From positions 1-15,815 of the forward strand of contig JAQVFD010000018.1 of assembly GCA_028697435.1 (NCBI GenBank): DNA of 15,815 nt, given 5' to 3'. Shown one piece after another: positions 1-7,824 of the stretch. Within the stretch, counting starts at the first letter, position 1. Each line of letters opens with the position of its first letter. Origin of the DNA: Clostridiaceae bacterium. GTDB taxonomy: Bacteria; Bacillota; Clostridia; Lutisporales; Lutisporaceae. The position numbers were made by a program, and so were the translations under genes. A model generated the notes under the pieces. It did no database searches. It had not been told where the DNA came from and saw nothing but the letters and a program-made list of their open reading frames with translations.

Positions 1-47
1 ACAGCCTCAAACATCTCGGGGAAAAGAGTCAAAATATCTATCCTCAT
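1..47 (-). CDS. trmD: tRNA (guanine-N1)-methyltransferase TrmD, N-terminal fragment
   Basis: Only the first 15 codons and part of a 16th are in the window; the gene runs off the low-coordinate edge. The peptide starts MRIDILTLFPEMFEAV, which is the typical TrmD N-terminus. The enzyme methylates G37 next to the anticodon in tRNAs and prevents +1 frameshifting. The ATG directly follows the rimM TAA with no gap, so translation is probably coupled. The rpsP-khpA-rimM-trmD order matches the conserved Firmicute arrangement, which supports the call despite the short length. Confidence 0.88.
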   Translation of the reverse strand, partial: MRIDILTLFPEMFEA

Positions 48-551
48 TTATATCAAACCTTCTGGCATTTCTACCATGATTTTTTTATTCTCTAAATCAA
101 TTTGCCTGACTACATCCTTCAAGGCAGGAATCAAAATATCCTTATCCTTGGATTGGACAACGTAAACATCGTTACTTCCGGTCTGAAGCACATCCTTGAC
201 AGCACCTATCAACTGAACATTTTCATCATATACCTCCAGGCCTATCAAATCGCATATGAAATATGCGTCCTTGGGAAGCTTGACCGCTGATTTCCTATCA
301 ACCTTTATATAAGAACCCTTCAGCTTGTTTGCTGCCTCTTCCGAATCAATACCGCTAAGCTTGACAGCGACTGTACTTCTTAAGAACTTGATGCTTTCTA
401 CTGTATGTTTCACAAGCTCATTATTTTCTTCCAAATATACTTCTTTGAGTTTTTCAAACCTGCCTATATCATCTGTCAGAGGATATATCTTTACTTCTCC
501 CTTAAAACCATGTGTGTTTACTATTTGTCCTATACTCAGGTATTCCAGCAT
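48..551 (-). CDS. rimM: Ribosome maturation factor RimM
   Basis: RimM binds ribosomal protein S19 and assists assembly of the 30S subunit head. From the chosen start the protein is 167 aa, normal for the family. The N-terminal RimM barrel is visible as IGQIVNTHGFKGEVKIYPLT (residues 7-26). The C-terminal PRC-barrel part begins near AYFICDLIGLEV at about residue 96. A longer frame opens with an ATG at 557, but that codon touches the GAGGG ribosome binding site directly; the ATG at 551 lies 6 nt from it, so 551 is preferred. The gene sits between khpA and trmD as in Bacillus, but the ylqD gene found there in B. subtilis is absent. A hairpin lies in the 82-nt gap upstream. Confidence 0.95.
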   Translation of the reverse strand: MLEYLSIGQIVNTHGFKGEVKIYPLTDDIGRFEKLKEVYLEENNELVKHTVESIKFLRSTVAVKLSGIDSEEAANKLKGSYIKVDRKSAVKLPKDAYFICDLIGLEVYDENVQLIGAVKDVLQTGSNDVYVVQSKDKDILIPALKDVVRQIDLENKKIMVEMPEGLI

Positions 552-557
552 TTTCAT

Positions 558-562
558 CCCTC
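558..562 (-). promoter_or_regulatory. Ribosome binding site deciding the rimM start
   Basis: GAGGG on the minus strand lies 6 nt before the ATG at 551. It abuts the earlier in-frame ATG at 557, leaving no spacer, so translation most likely starts at 551. Confidence 0.75.
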
Positions 563-590
563 AATTACATATTTCCCTGAAAATCGGGTA

Positions 591-623
591 TAAGACCGTC
601 TTAACATTGCTAAAACGGTCTTA
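591..623 (-). repeat. Hairpin in the khpA-rimM gap
   Basis: The inverted repeat TAAGACCGT / ACGGTCTTA pairs 9 bp (591-599 with 615-623). After one mismatch it continues 3 bp, leaving a 7-nt loop. No U-run follows on either strand, so it is not a standard terminator. It could be an mRNA structure affecting processing or rimM translation; that is inference. Confidence 0.55.
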
Positions 624-633
624 AATAAAACAG

Positions 634-861
634 TTATAATATCTCCACTATTACCCTTTTGTCCTGCTTTACTGCACTGGACTTTACAACGGTTCTTATT
701 GCTCTTGCAATTCTTCCGTTTCTTCCTATGACCTTACCCATGTCCTCGGGAGCAACTGTAAGCTCTAGTACTATTGACCGGTCATTTTCAGTCTCTCTAA
801 CCTTGACCATTTCAGGATGGTCAACAAGGGCTTTTGCTATTACTTCTACAAGCTCTTTCAA
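634..861 (-). CDS. khpA: KH-domain RNA-binding protein KhpA (YlqC family)
   Basis: This is a small single KH-domain RNA-binding protein. In other Firmicutes it partners with KhpB/EloR and affects cell-wall growth and RNA regulation. The product is 75 aa from the TTG at 861: MKELVEVIAKALVDHPE at the start, and the GxxG RNA-binding loop in GKVIGRNGR (residues 42-50, loop GRNG). The frame is open upstream to a GTG at 870, but that GTG overlaps the AGGAG ribosome binding site. The TTG at 861 is 8 nt from it and gives the N-terminus usual for the family. The gene lies between rpsP and rimM, the conserved place for this family. Confidence 0.92.
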   Translation of the reverse strand: MKELVEVIAKALVDHPEMVKVRETENDRSIVLELTVAPEDMGKVIGRNGRIARAIRTVVKSSAVKQDKRVIVEIL

Positions 862-869
862 TTGCAACA

Positions 870-874
870 CTCCT
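870..874 (-). promoter_or_regulatory. Ribosome binding site deciding the khpA start (TTG)
   Basis: AGGAG on the minus strand shares its last G with an in-frame GTG at 870 and is 2 nt from a TTG at 867. Both are too close. The TTG at 861 is 8 nt away, the usual distance. Confidence 0.75.
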
Positions 875-895
875 AATGGATATTTGCTTCATGCA

Positions 896-1144
896 TTAAG
901 CTTCTATTATTCCGCTTTTCTTAAAAAGCGATCTTACTGTGTCTGATGGTTGAGCTCCGCAGTCAAGCCATTTCTTAGCTTTTTCAGCATCTATCTTGAT
1001 TTCTGCCGGTTCAGTTATTGGATTATAATAACCGATTTCCTCAATGAACTTGCCATCCCTTGGGGATCTTGAATCAGCAACCACCAATCTATAGAAAGGT
1101 GCCTTTTTTGCTCCCATTCTCTTCAATCTGATTTTAACTGACAT
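896..1144 (-). CDS. rpsP: 30S ribosomal protein S16
   Basis: S16 is an early-binding structural protein of the 30S subunit. The 82-aa product shows the family pattern: MSVKIRLKRMGAKKAPFYRL at the N-terminus, then ADSRSPRDGKFIEEIGYYNP and a C-terminal Pro-Ser-Asp-Thr-Val segment. The ATG at 1144 is chosen over a GTG at 1153 because GAGGAGGTG lies 6 nt upstream of the ATG while the GTG is only 1-2 nt from it. The gene follows ffh after 41 nt and is co-directional with khpA, rimM and trmD, suggesting a shared transcript. Confidence 0.97.
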   Translation of the reverse strand: MSVKIRLKRMGAKKAPFYRLVVADSRSPRDGKFIEEIGYYNPITEPAEIKIDAEKAKKWLDCGAQPSDTVRSLFKKSGIIEA

Positions 1145-1185
1145 TGAATTCACCTCCTCATAAAACTGATTGTATTAATAATGCT

Positions 1186-2526
1186 TTATCTAAAGAAAGG
1201 CATTTTCATTTTACCTTTCTTCATGTCTTTTTCCATTCCGGCAAACTGTTTCATCATCTTTTTGGATTGCTCATAGTTCTTCATTACTCTATTGACATCC
1301 TGTATGCTGGTTCCGCTGCCCGAAGCAATTCTTTTACGCCTGCTGCCGTTTATAATATCAGGGTTCTGTCTCTCTTTCTTTGTCATTGACCTTATTATTG
1401 CCTCTACTTTGACAAGCTCCCTGTCATCTACTTCCATACCTTTAAGCTTACTTGCGTTCATTCCGGGCATCATCTCAAGTATAGAGCTTAAAGGTCCCAT
1501 CTTCTTCATTTCCTGCAATTGATCAAGAAAATCATCGAAAGTGAATTGCTGAGTTCTGATCTTTCTCTCCAATTCAATGGCTTTCTTTTCATCAAAGGCG
1601 GTTTGGGCTTTTTCAATAAGACTCAGCACATCTCCCATCCCAAGTATCCTTGAAGCCATTCTATCGGGATGAAATGGCTCAAGCTCATTCATTTTCTCTC
1701 CCATACCGGCAAATTTGATTGGTTTGCCCGTGATTGCCTTGACTGATAATGCTGCTCCGCCTCTTGTATCTCCATCCAGCTTGGTAAGGATGACTCCGTC
1801 AATGCCAAGCTTTTCATTGAAGCTTTCAGCGACATTTACCGCATCCTGTCCGGTCATTGAATCAACAACCAGAAGTATCTCTGTCGGTCTCACATTTTCC
1901 TTTATATCTGCCAACTCTTCCATAAGCTCTTCATTTATATGAAGACGCCCGGCTGTATCTATTATCACAACATCATTGCCGCTTTTTATAGCATGTGCAA
2001 CTGCAGCTTTGGATATATCCACAGGGCTGACTTTATCACCCATGGTGAATACTTCTATGCCTACCTGGTCTCCTACCACCTGCAACTGCTTTATTGCTGC
2101 GGGTCTATATACATCACCGGCAACCAGCAGGGGATTCTTTCCCTGTTTTTTGAGAAGCAGTCCAAGCTTTCCGCAGGTAGTTGTCTTTCCTGCTCCCTGC
2201 AAGCCCACCATCATAAGAACAGTTGGTGGCTTTGAAGAGAAGATAATTTTACTGTTGGTGCTTCCCATAAGCTCTGTCATCTGTTCGTTTACTATCTTTA
2301 TTACCTGCTGACCTGGGGTCAGGCTGTCCAATACCTCATGTCCTACTGCCCTTTCGGTCACTTTGGTTATAAAATCCTTAACCACCTTAAAGCTGACATC
2401 AGCTTCCAGGAGTGCCATTTTAACCTCTCTCATGGCATCCTTGACATCCTTTTCATTTAGCTTTCCGGCACCTCTGAGTTTTTTCAGTGTGCTTTGCAGT
2501 TTTTCGGCCAAACCTTCAAATGCCAA
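1186..2526 (-). CDS. ffh: Signal recognition particle GTPase Ffh (SRP54)
   Basis: Ffh binds SRP RNA and signal sequences of nascent membrane and secreted proteins, and docks with FtsY at the membrane. From the TTG at 2526 it is 446 aa, typical of the family. The N domain (AFEGLAEKLQSTLKKLRG) is followed by the G domain: GLQGAGKT (108-115), GDVYRPAAIKQL, IDTAGR (D190) and TKLDGDTRGGAA (from 248). The last third is the methionine-rich M domain, with MKKMGPLSSILEMMPGM and a basic Met-rich tail. An ATG at 2550 is in frame but has no ribosome binding site. The TTG has GGGGTGA 5 nt upstream and gives the usual LAFEGL-type N-terminus. A GTG at 2535 is a less likely alternative. Confidence 0.96.
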   Translation of the reverse strand: MAFEGLAEKLQSTLKKLRGAGKLNEKDVKDAMREVKMALLEADVSFKVVKDFITKVTERAVGHEVLDSLTPGQQVIKIVNEQMTELMGSTNSKIIFSSKPPTVLMMVGLQGAGKTTTCGKLGLLLKKQGKNPLLVAGDVYRPAAIKQLQVVGDQVGIEVFTMGDKVSPVDISKAAVAHAIKSGNDVVIIDTAGRLHINEELMEELADIKENVRPTEILLVVDSMTGQDAVNVAESFNEKLGIDGVILTKLDGDTRGGAALSVKAITGKPIKFAGMGEKMNELEPFHPDRMASRILGMGDVLSLIEKAQTAFDEKKAIELERKIRTQQFTFDDFLDQLQEMKKMGPLSSILEMMPGMNASKLKGMEVDDRELVKVEAIIRSMTKKERQNPDIINGSRRKRIASGSGTSIQDVNRVMKNYEQSKKMMKQFAGMEKDMKKGKMKMPFFR

Positions 2527-2531
2527 ATGTC

Positions 2532-2538
2532 TCACCCC
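2532..2538 (-). promoter_or_regulatory. Probable ribosome binding site deciding the ffh start (TTG)
   Basis: GGGGTGA on the minus strand, one mismatch from the GAGGTGA consensus, is 5 nt before the TTG at 2526. An AGGAG at 2540-2544 could instead serve the GTG at 2535 with a short 4-nt spacer, so the start is not fully settled. Confidence 0.55.
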
Positions 2539-2557
2539 GCTCCTGACCATATATGAA

Positions 2558-2914
2558 TTATATTATGCTTTCAATATACTTTTTTATATCTGCAAGCTTT
2601 GTGTCAGTATGATCTCTTTTGAATTCCTCTTTGTTAATCAATTCATCAAGCATCTCTATGGTTTTGTGCATATCTTCCTTTTGCTTTAAAAACCTGTCTA
2701 CGAGACCAAGCTTTTCCTCATATTGATACAATGTCTTTTCAGCTCTTCTCAGAGTATCATATACTCCTTGCCTGCTTATACCCTTCTGCTCCGATATTTC
2801 ACCGAGAGATAAATCATTGTTATAATACATATCAACTATCTCTATCTGCTTTTCTGTAAGCAGCTGTCCGTAAAAATCAAACAACAATGCTATTTGTACA
2901 AGCTTGTCATACAT
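2558..2914 (-). CDS. ylxM: YlxM family helix-turn-helix protein (SRP-associated)
   Basis: This is a small sigma-factor-region-4-like helix-turn-helix protein (UPF0122). It is nearly always encoded beside ffh or ftsY and is thought to modulate the SRP pathway; its precise role is not well settled. The product is 118 aa: MYDKLVQIALLFDFYGQLLT, then EKQIEIVDMYYNNDLSLGEI with the helix-turn-helix at about residues 35-60 (ISEQKGISRQGVYDTLRRAE), and a charged helical tail. The frame is open upstream to 2995, but that part crosses the inverted repeat and promoter. The ATG at 2914 has GAGGT 6 nt upstream and matches the family start. ffh follows after 31 nt. Confidence 0.93.
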   Translation of the reverse strand: MYDKLVQIALLFDFYGQLLTEKQIEIVDMYYNNDLSLGEISEQKGISRQGVYDTLRRAEKTLYQYEEKLGLVDRFLKQKEDMHKTIEMLDELINKEEFKRDHTDTKLADIKKYIESII

Positions 2915-2936
2915 ATTTCTACCTCGGTTTAAGTTA

Positions 2937-2978
2937 AAAATATCAATGTAAAGGTTATGACCTTGACATTGATATTTT
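2937..2978 (-). repeat. Long inverted repeat in the ftsY-ylxM gap
   Basis: The arms 2937-2955 and 2960-2978 pair at 18 of 19 positions (one mismatch, 2950/2965) around the 4-nt loop TATG. The stem is AT-rich. It covers the -10 box and likely transcription start of the predicted ylxM promoter, so it may be an operator. In RNA read through from ftsY it would form a hairpin ending in UUUUU, so it may also act as a weak terminator. The repeat itself is directly visible; its role is inferred. Confidence 0.75.
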
Positions 2979-3002
2979 ATATTAATGTTATGCATTTGTC
3001 AA
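2974..3002 (-). promoter_or_regulatory. Sigma-A promoter for ylxM-ffh-rpsP-khpA-rimM-trmD
   Basis: On the minus strand TTGACA (3002-2997) is separated by exactly 17 nt from TAAAAT (2979-2974). This is 6/6 and 5/6 of the vegetative consensus with ideal spacing. The -35 box starts 12 nt after the ftsY stop codon. Transcription would begin near 2967, giving a leader of about 50 nt before ylxM. Confidence 0.65.
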
Positions 3003-3014
3003 TAAATTTATTCA

Positions 3015-4094
3015 TTATTCTTCAAATAGTGCATTTACAAAGTCGATGGATGAAAAGTCCTGCAGATCGTCCACTTTCTCTCCTACTCCTATATACTTTA
3101 CAGGTATATCCAATTCCGACTTAATAGCTATTATTATACCGCCCTTTGCAGTTCCATCAAGCTTTGTAAGCACTAACCCGCTTATATCTACCGCTTCTTT
3201 AAAAAGAGCCGCTTGGGAAATGGCATTCTGTCCGGTAGTAGCATCAAGTACCAGAAGAGTTTCTTTATGGGCCTCAGGATATTCTCTTTCAATGACCCTA
3301 TATATCTTCTTCAGCTCTTCCATCAAGTTCTTCTTATTATGCAGCCTGCCGGCGGTATCACATATAATTACATCGGCTTTCCTGGATTTTGCAGAGTTAA
3401 TTGCATCAAATATAACAGCAGCAGGGTCAGAACCCTCCTGATGCTTTATCACGTCAACTCCCGTTCTCTTACCCCATATTTCCAACTGATCTATTGCAGC
3501 GGCTCTAAATGTATCCGCTGCTGCAATAATTACCTTCTTACCGGATGCTTTCAGCTTTGCAGCAATCTTCCCTATAGAAGTAGTCTTGCCTACTCCGTTT
3601 ACACCAATAACCAGTATTACTGCCGGAGTCTGATCTTCAAGCCTTTCAATGTCTTCCCCCATAATGGCAAGTATCTCCTGTTTCAGGAGTTCCTTAACCT
3701 CTGATGGGTCTTTAATGTTCTGCTCCTTTACTCTGTTCCTGAGATTGTCTAATATCTTCATAGTAGTTGAAACACCTACATCGGAGGTAATCAGTATTTC
3801 CTCCAATTCTTCAAAAAGCTCTTCATCCACGCTCTTAAAGCTTGTAAGAACCCCATTCAACTTACCGGTTATGCTCTTTCTTGTTTTTGTAAGCCCATCT
3901 TTAAGTCTCGAGAAAAATGAATCGGGACTTTCACCTTTTACTTCTTGCTCTTCTTCCTCTACAGCCTGATCCATTTCTTCAACAAGTATTGCTTCTATTT
4001 CTTCATCGGTCAGCTGTTCTGTCTCTTCTGCCTGTATTTCCTCCTGTTCATTCTCCTGACCCTTATTAAATAGCTTTTTAAATAATCCCGCCAT
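3015..4094 (-). CDS. ftsY: Signal recognition particle receptor FtsY
   Basis: FtsY is the membrane-associated GTPase that receives the ribosome-SRP complex. The 359-aa protein begins with MAGLFKKLFNKG, probably a short membrane-contacting amphipathic segment. An acidic A region rich in Glu runs to about residue 52, and the NG domain follows. Its GTPase motifs are GVNGVGKTT (164-172), ADTFRAAAIDQL (193-204), CDTAGRLHNK (from 245) and TKLDGTAKGG near 310. AAAGGAG lies 6 nt before the ATG and overlaps the smc stop codon; the gap to smc is 11 nt, so the two genes are likely co-transcribed and coupled. Its partner Ffh is encoded just downstream. Confidence 0.97.
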   Translation of the reverse strand: MAGLFKKLFNKGQENEQEEIQAEETEQLTDEEIEAILVEEMDQAVEEEEQEVKGESPDSFFSRLKDGLTKTRKSITGKLNGVLTSFKSVDEELFEELEEILITSDVGVSTTMKILDNLRNRVKEQNIKDPSEVKELLKQEILAIMGEDIERLEDQTPAVILVIGVNGVGKTTSIGKIAAKLKASGKKVIIAAADTFRAAAIDQLEIWGKRTGVDVIKHQEGSDPAAVIFDAINSAKSRKADVIICDTAGRLHNKKNLMEELKKIYRVIEREYPEAHKETLLVLDATTGQNAISQAALFKEAVDISGLVLTKLDGTAKGGIIIAIKSELDIPVKYIGVGEKVDDLQDFSSIDFVNALFEE

Positions 4095-4105
4095 AAATTA
4101 CTCCT

Positions 4106-7100
4106 TTAACTTACTTTATCCTCTAATTTAACTGATACCAATCTGGATATTCCGCTGTCCTCCATGCTTACGCCGTAAAGACAGTCCGCACATTCCATGG
4201 TTCCCTTTCTGTGAGTAACAATTATGAATTGAGTCGTTACCGATAAGCTTACAAGGAACTCCGCAAATCTGTCTACATTTGCATCATCAAGGGCTGCATC
4301 AATCTCGTCAAGAACGCAGAAAGCAGCAGGCTTCATTTTGAGTATCCCAAATAGCAGTGCTATTGCCGTAAGCGCCCTTTCTCCTCCTGACAGCAGCATA
4401 AGATTTTGAAGCTTCTTTCCGGGAGGCTTTGCAATTATTTCTATCCCTGATCCTAATACATCCTCCTCATCTGTCAATACCAATTCTGCATGTCCACCGC
4501 CAAAAAGCTGCTTGAACACCTGGTTGAAGTTTTCATTGATCTTGTTGAATTCTGTAATGAACTGAAGCTTCATATTTTCTTCTATCTCAGCAATGACAGC
4601 AATAAGGTTTTCCTTTGCATTTGAGAGATCCTCCACCTGAACGCTGAGGAACGTATGGCGTTCCCTGAGCTTTTCATATTCTTCAATTGCATTTACATTT
4701 ACTGTACCCATTTCCCTAATGTCATTCTTCAACTCTTCACAATGTTTTGCTGCCCATGTAAGGCTTAGGCTGGAATCCCTATAGCTTTCTGCTTTGTTAT
4801 AGCTCATCTCATAGGTCTCCAATAGCTTCATTTCTACGCTCTCAAGTTCCATCTCTGCTCTGGTATGCTGCATCTCAACCTTATGAATATCTGTCTGCAA
4901 AGCAGTTATATCATTGGTTAAATCTTTTACCTCTGCTTCAATAGCGTTCAAATCTTCATATATAACAGATTTCTCCTTTTCTTTGTCATTATGAAGCTTA
5001 TTCTTTTCCTCAACTTCCTTAACAATTCCTTCTATTGAAGCTTTTTTATCTTCCAAACCTTTTGTCAGGGCTTTTATTTCTGCCTCTTGCTTTTCTATTT
5101 CAGCCCTATTATCTTTTATTTCTACTTCTACTTCTTTTATTCTCTCCTCCATGCTTTTCATGGAGTTTTCAACGGTCTTTTTATTATGCTCAACAGATGC
5201 CAGTTTTATTTTCAGCTCAGTTATCTCATCGTTATACTCATCCCTTACTTCTTTAAACTGCTTCATCTGTTCCTGCAGTTCCGAAATTTGAGCTTCCACT
5301 GCTTGCTTTTCCTTTTCAACAATCTCAGCCTTTTCTTTATTTTCTGATATGATTTTATTAGTTTCGCTATACTCTCTTTCCAAATCCCCAAGGTCTTTTG
5401 TATTTATAGAAATCCTGTCCTGAATAACCTGGATTTCGTTCTTAAAATTATCGCATCTGTTCTTATAATTATTAATGTCTATCTGCAGGGAGTGGAGTAT
5501 TTCTGTCTTGAACTCTGCTTCTCCGCTCATATCCGCTGTTTGCTTTTTCATTTCCGTAAGCTTTCGGTTAAGCTCCTCAAGCTCACGCTGCTTATCACTA
5601 TGCTTTACTTTCAGAGTTTCTATTTCGCTTTTCCTGGTCAAAACCGAGCTTGAAGAAGATTGCAGACTTCCACCCGTTATTGAGCCTCCTGCATTTATTA
5701 CTTCCCCTGACAGGGTTACTATCTTATACTCATATCCTGCCGATTTTGCAAGATTTATTGCCGCATCAATATCCTCTACAACTGCTACTCTTCCTAACAA
5801 GTTTTTCATAACACTGTCAATACTGGGGTCATACCCTATAAGATCAGAGGCTATTCCTACAAAACCTTTAATATTAAAAAGCTTTTTTTCAGCCCCATTG
5901 AAAAATCTCGGCTTTACGGAACTGATAGGCAGGAAGGTTGCCCTTCCGGTTTTGTGCTCCTTCAAGTACTCTATCAGAAGCTTTGCATCGTTCTCATTAT
6001 TTGTTATTATACTTTGCACTGACCCTCCAAGGGCAATTTCGACAGCAGTCACATATTGTGAGGGAACTTTGATCATTTCACCCACAACACCGCAGAATCC
6101 TTTTGTTACCTTATTATATTCAGTCATAAGGACCTTTACTGCTCTGCTATATCCTCCGTGATCCCGTTCCATATCATTGAGGGCATTAAGTCTTGAAAAC
6201 AGAGCCTCTTTCTCCGCCTTCAACTCCCGATCCTTATCCTCAAGCACACAAACAGCACTTTCACATTCCTGTCTCTTCCCTTTAAGCTCCTCTATCTGCG
6301 CTTTACAGTCTTCTATTTTTCTTCCGAAGTCATCCAGCTCTTCAAGGGATTTGTCATACTGTTTTTTCTTATCTCTCTGTTGGATTTCAAGCAGACTCAC
6401 GTCCCCTTCTACCTGGCTCTTCCTTTTATTAATATTTTCAATGAATATGTTTGTACTGTTTATTTTGCTTTTAAGCTCCGAATAGTTGTTTATAAGATTA
6501 ATGAATTTTTGCTGCTTATCACTTAAATTCGTTTCAAGGTCGTTTATTGCCTGGAAGTTAGATTCAAAATCAGCAGTTTTTTCATTTATTTTCTCATGTA
6601 CTGCGGCATAATCAGAGTTAAGGTCAATAAGCTTAACCCTGTTCTGCTCTATTTCAAGCCTTGTTTCCTCCAGTTCATCTTCAAGCTCCCCGCCATTCTC
6701 CTTGAGCCTCAAGGAGTTTTCTTCAAGGTTATTAATCCTTACCTGAAGTACATTGGATTCTCCTTCCATCTTCTCTTTGCTGTTTTCCAAATGGTGAATA
6801 TCCTCGCTTAGCATGTCGATGCTTGTCTCTATATCATTCAGATGGATTTTAAGTTCATTTTGCTTTTGCTCCAGTTGTTTTACTGAAGAAGTTTTAGAAT
6901 CCATAAGGCTTTGAATATTCTCCGCCTCCTGCTTTGCATTCAAAAGTCTGTTACGAAGCTTATCAATGCTGTTCAGCATAATGTTTATTTCAATAGATTT
7001 CAGTTCTTCCAAAATGCTCCTATAACGCTTTGCAACCTCTGCCTGCTGTCCTAGAGGTTCCAATTGTGTCTGAAGTTCATCAATTATATCCTCTAATCTC

Positions 7101-7666
7101 ACTATGTTTTGCTGGGTCTGCTCCAGCTTTTTCTCTGCCTCGTGCTTTCTTGCCTTGTATTTTACTATACCTGCAGCCTCTTCGAATACATTTCTCCTGT
7201 CCTCCGATTTATTGCTGAGTATCTCGTCAATCCTTCCCTGTCCTATTATGGAGTACCCGTCTCTTCCTATCCCCGTATCCATGAATAACTCATATATATC
7301 CTTCAGTCTGCAGCCGGTTTTGTTAATAAAGTACTCACTTTCACCGGAACGGTACATTCTTCGCATTATATTGATTTCAGTATAGTCTACAGGTAATTTT
7401 CTGTCACTGTTATCAATACACAAGGATACTTCCGCAAATCCAAGAGCCTTTTCGCTGTCGCTTCCGGCAAAAATAATATCTTCCATCTTATTTCCCCTTA
7501 GGGACTTTACACTCTGCTCACCCAATACCCATCTTATTGCATCGGAAATATTGCTTTTGCCGCTTCCATTAGGACCGACTATAGCATTTATGGTGTTTCC
7601 AAAATTGAGTTCAATTTTTTCCGCAAAGGACTTAAAACCATGTATTTCAAGCTGTTTCAAATACAA
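4106..7666 (-). CDS. smc: Chromosome segregation ATPase SMC
   Basis: SMC dimerises and works with ScpA and ScpB to condense and separate chromosomes. The 1186-aa length is standard for Firmicutes. The N-terminal ATPase half has MYLKQLEIHGFKSFAEK and Walker A GPNGSGKSN (32-40). A long charged coiled coil runs to about 500. The hinge spans roughly 505-670, with GFCGVVGEMIKVP near 520 and GGSITGG near 660. The return coiled coil extends to about 1010. The C-terminal head carries the ABC signature LSGGERALTAIALLF near 1093 and Walker B CVLDEIDAALDD near 1122. The start codon is TTG at 7666; GGGAG lies 9 nt upstream and no ATG competes. Neighbours rnc and ftsY match the conserved Firmicute order. 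Confidence 0.97.
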   Translation of the reverse strand: MYLKQLEIHGFKSFAEKIELNFGNTINAIVGPNGSGKSNISDAIRWVLGEQSVKSLRGNKMEDIIFAGSDSEKALGFAEVSLCIDNSDRKLPVDYTEINIMRRMYRSGESEYFINKTGCRLKDIYELFMDTGIGRDGYSIIGQGRIDEILSNKSEDRRNVFEEAAGIVKYKARKHEAEKKLEQTQQNIVRLEDIIDELQTQLEPLGQQAEVAKRYRSILEELKSIEINIMLNSIDKLRNRLLNAKQEAENIQSLMDSKTSSVKQLEQKQNELKIHLNDIETSIDMLSEDIHHLENSKEKMEGESNVLQVRINNLEENSLRLKENGGELEDELEETRLEIEQNRVKLIDLNSDYAAVHEKINEKTADFESNFQAINDLETNLSDKQQKFINLINNYSELKSKINSTNIFIENINKRKSQVEGDVSLLEIQQRDKKKQYDKSLEELDDFGRKIEDCKAQIEELKGKRQECESAVCVLEDKDRELKAEKEALFSRLNALNDMERDHGGYSRAVKVLMTEYNKVTKGFCGVVGEMIKVPSQYVTAVEIALGGSVQSIITNNENDAKLLIEYLKEHKTGRATFLPISSVKPRFFNGAEKKLFNIKGFVGIASDLIGYDPSIDSVMKNLLGRVAVVEDIDAAINLAKSAGYEYKIVTLSGEVINAGGSITGGSLQSSSSSVLTRKSEIETLKVKHSDKQRELEELNRKLTEMKKQTADMSGEAEFKTEILHSLQIDINNYKNRCDNFKNEIQVIQDRISINTKDLGDLEREYSETNKIISENKEKAEIVEKEKQAVEAQISELQEQMKQFKEVRDEYNDEITELKIKLASVEHNKKTVENSMKSMEERIKEVEVEIKDNRAEIEKQEAEIKALTKGLEDKKASIEGIVKEVEEKNKLHNDKEKEKSVIYEDLNAIEAEVKDLTNDITALQTDIHKVEMQHTRAEMELESVEMKLLETYEMSYNKAESYRDSSLSLTWAAKHCEELKNDIREMGTVNVNAIEEYEKLRERHTFLSVQVEDLSNAKENLIAVIAEIEENMKLQFITEFNKINENFNQVFKQLFGGGHAELVLTDEEDVLGSGIEIIAKPPGKKLQNLMLLSGGERALTAIALLFGILKMKPAAFCVLDEIDAALDDANVDRFAEFLVSLSVTTQFIIVTHRKGTMECADCLYGVSMEDSGISRLVSVKLEDKVS

Positions 7667-7703
7667 ATCTTGTCACTCCCGAACAACAGATTTTTACCAA
7701 TAT

Positions 7704-7732
7704 ATTTTAACACACCTTGTCCTTATATTCTA
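7704..7732 (-). promoter_or_regulatory. Candidate extended -10 promoter for smc-ftsY
   Basis: On the minus strand TGTTAAAAT (7712-7704) fits an extended -10 element (TGn plus TAAAAT, 5/6). The hexamer 17 nt upstream (TAGAAT, 7732-7727) matches only 3/6 of the -35 consensus. It lies between the spoVS terminator and smc, where a promoter is expected. Confidence 0.4.
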
Positions 7733-7757
7733 TAGGGTTTAAGCATTAGAAAAACAT

Positions 7758-7788
7758 AAAACCTACTGCTAACTCGGCAATAGGCTTT
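7758..7788 (-). terminator. Intrinsic terminator after spoVS
   Basis: In minus-strand RNA the arms 7788-7777 and 7769-7758 form a 12-bp stem (two G-U pairs) with a 7-nt loop. AUGUUUUUC follows. It starts 36 nt after the spoVS stop codon and would separate spoVS from smc. Confidence 0.65.
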
Positions 7789-7824
7789 TATAAATGAATA
7801 CTATTAAGGTTGTGAGACAAATTT

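Noticed and set aside
2963..2991. Plus-strand TTGACA followed by TGTTAT as a divergent promoter
   Set aside because: The -35-like box is part of the inverted repeat, the -10 is only 4/6, and no plus-strand gene follows.
2915..2995. Extended N-terminus of ylxM starting at 2995
   Set aside because: The extra 27 codons run through the promoter spacer and inverted repeat, resemble no family sequence, and lack a well-placed ribosome binding site compared with the ATG at 2914.
5475..6161. 228-codon open frame on the plus strand
   Set aside because: It lies wholly antisense to smc, has a low-complexity Ser/Leu-rich product, and resembles no family; it is a shadow of the smc reading frame. Other plus-strand frames in the window are shadows for the same reasons.
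4700..6980. Repeated Glu/Lys-rich stretches in smc as DNA repeats
   Set aside because: They reflect the coiled-coil amino-acid composition; I see no exact nucleotide repeat unit.
7720..7740. Second copy of ATAGAATAT upstream of smc as a sigma-H -10 box
   Set aside because: No AGGA-type -35 box lies 11-12 nt upstream, so only half of the promoter is present.
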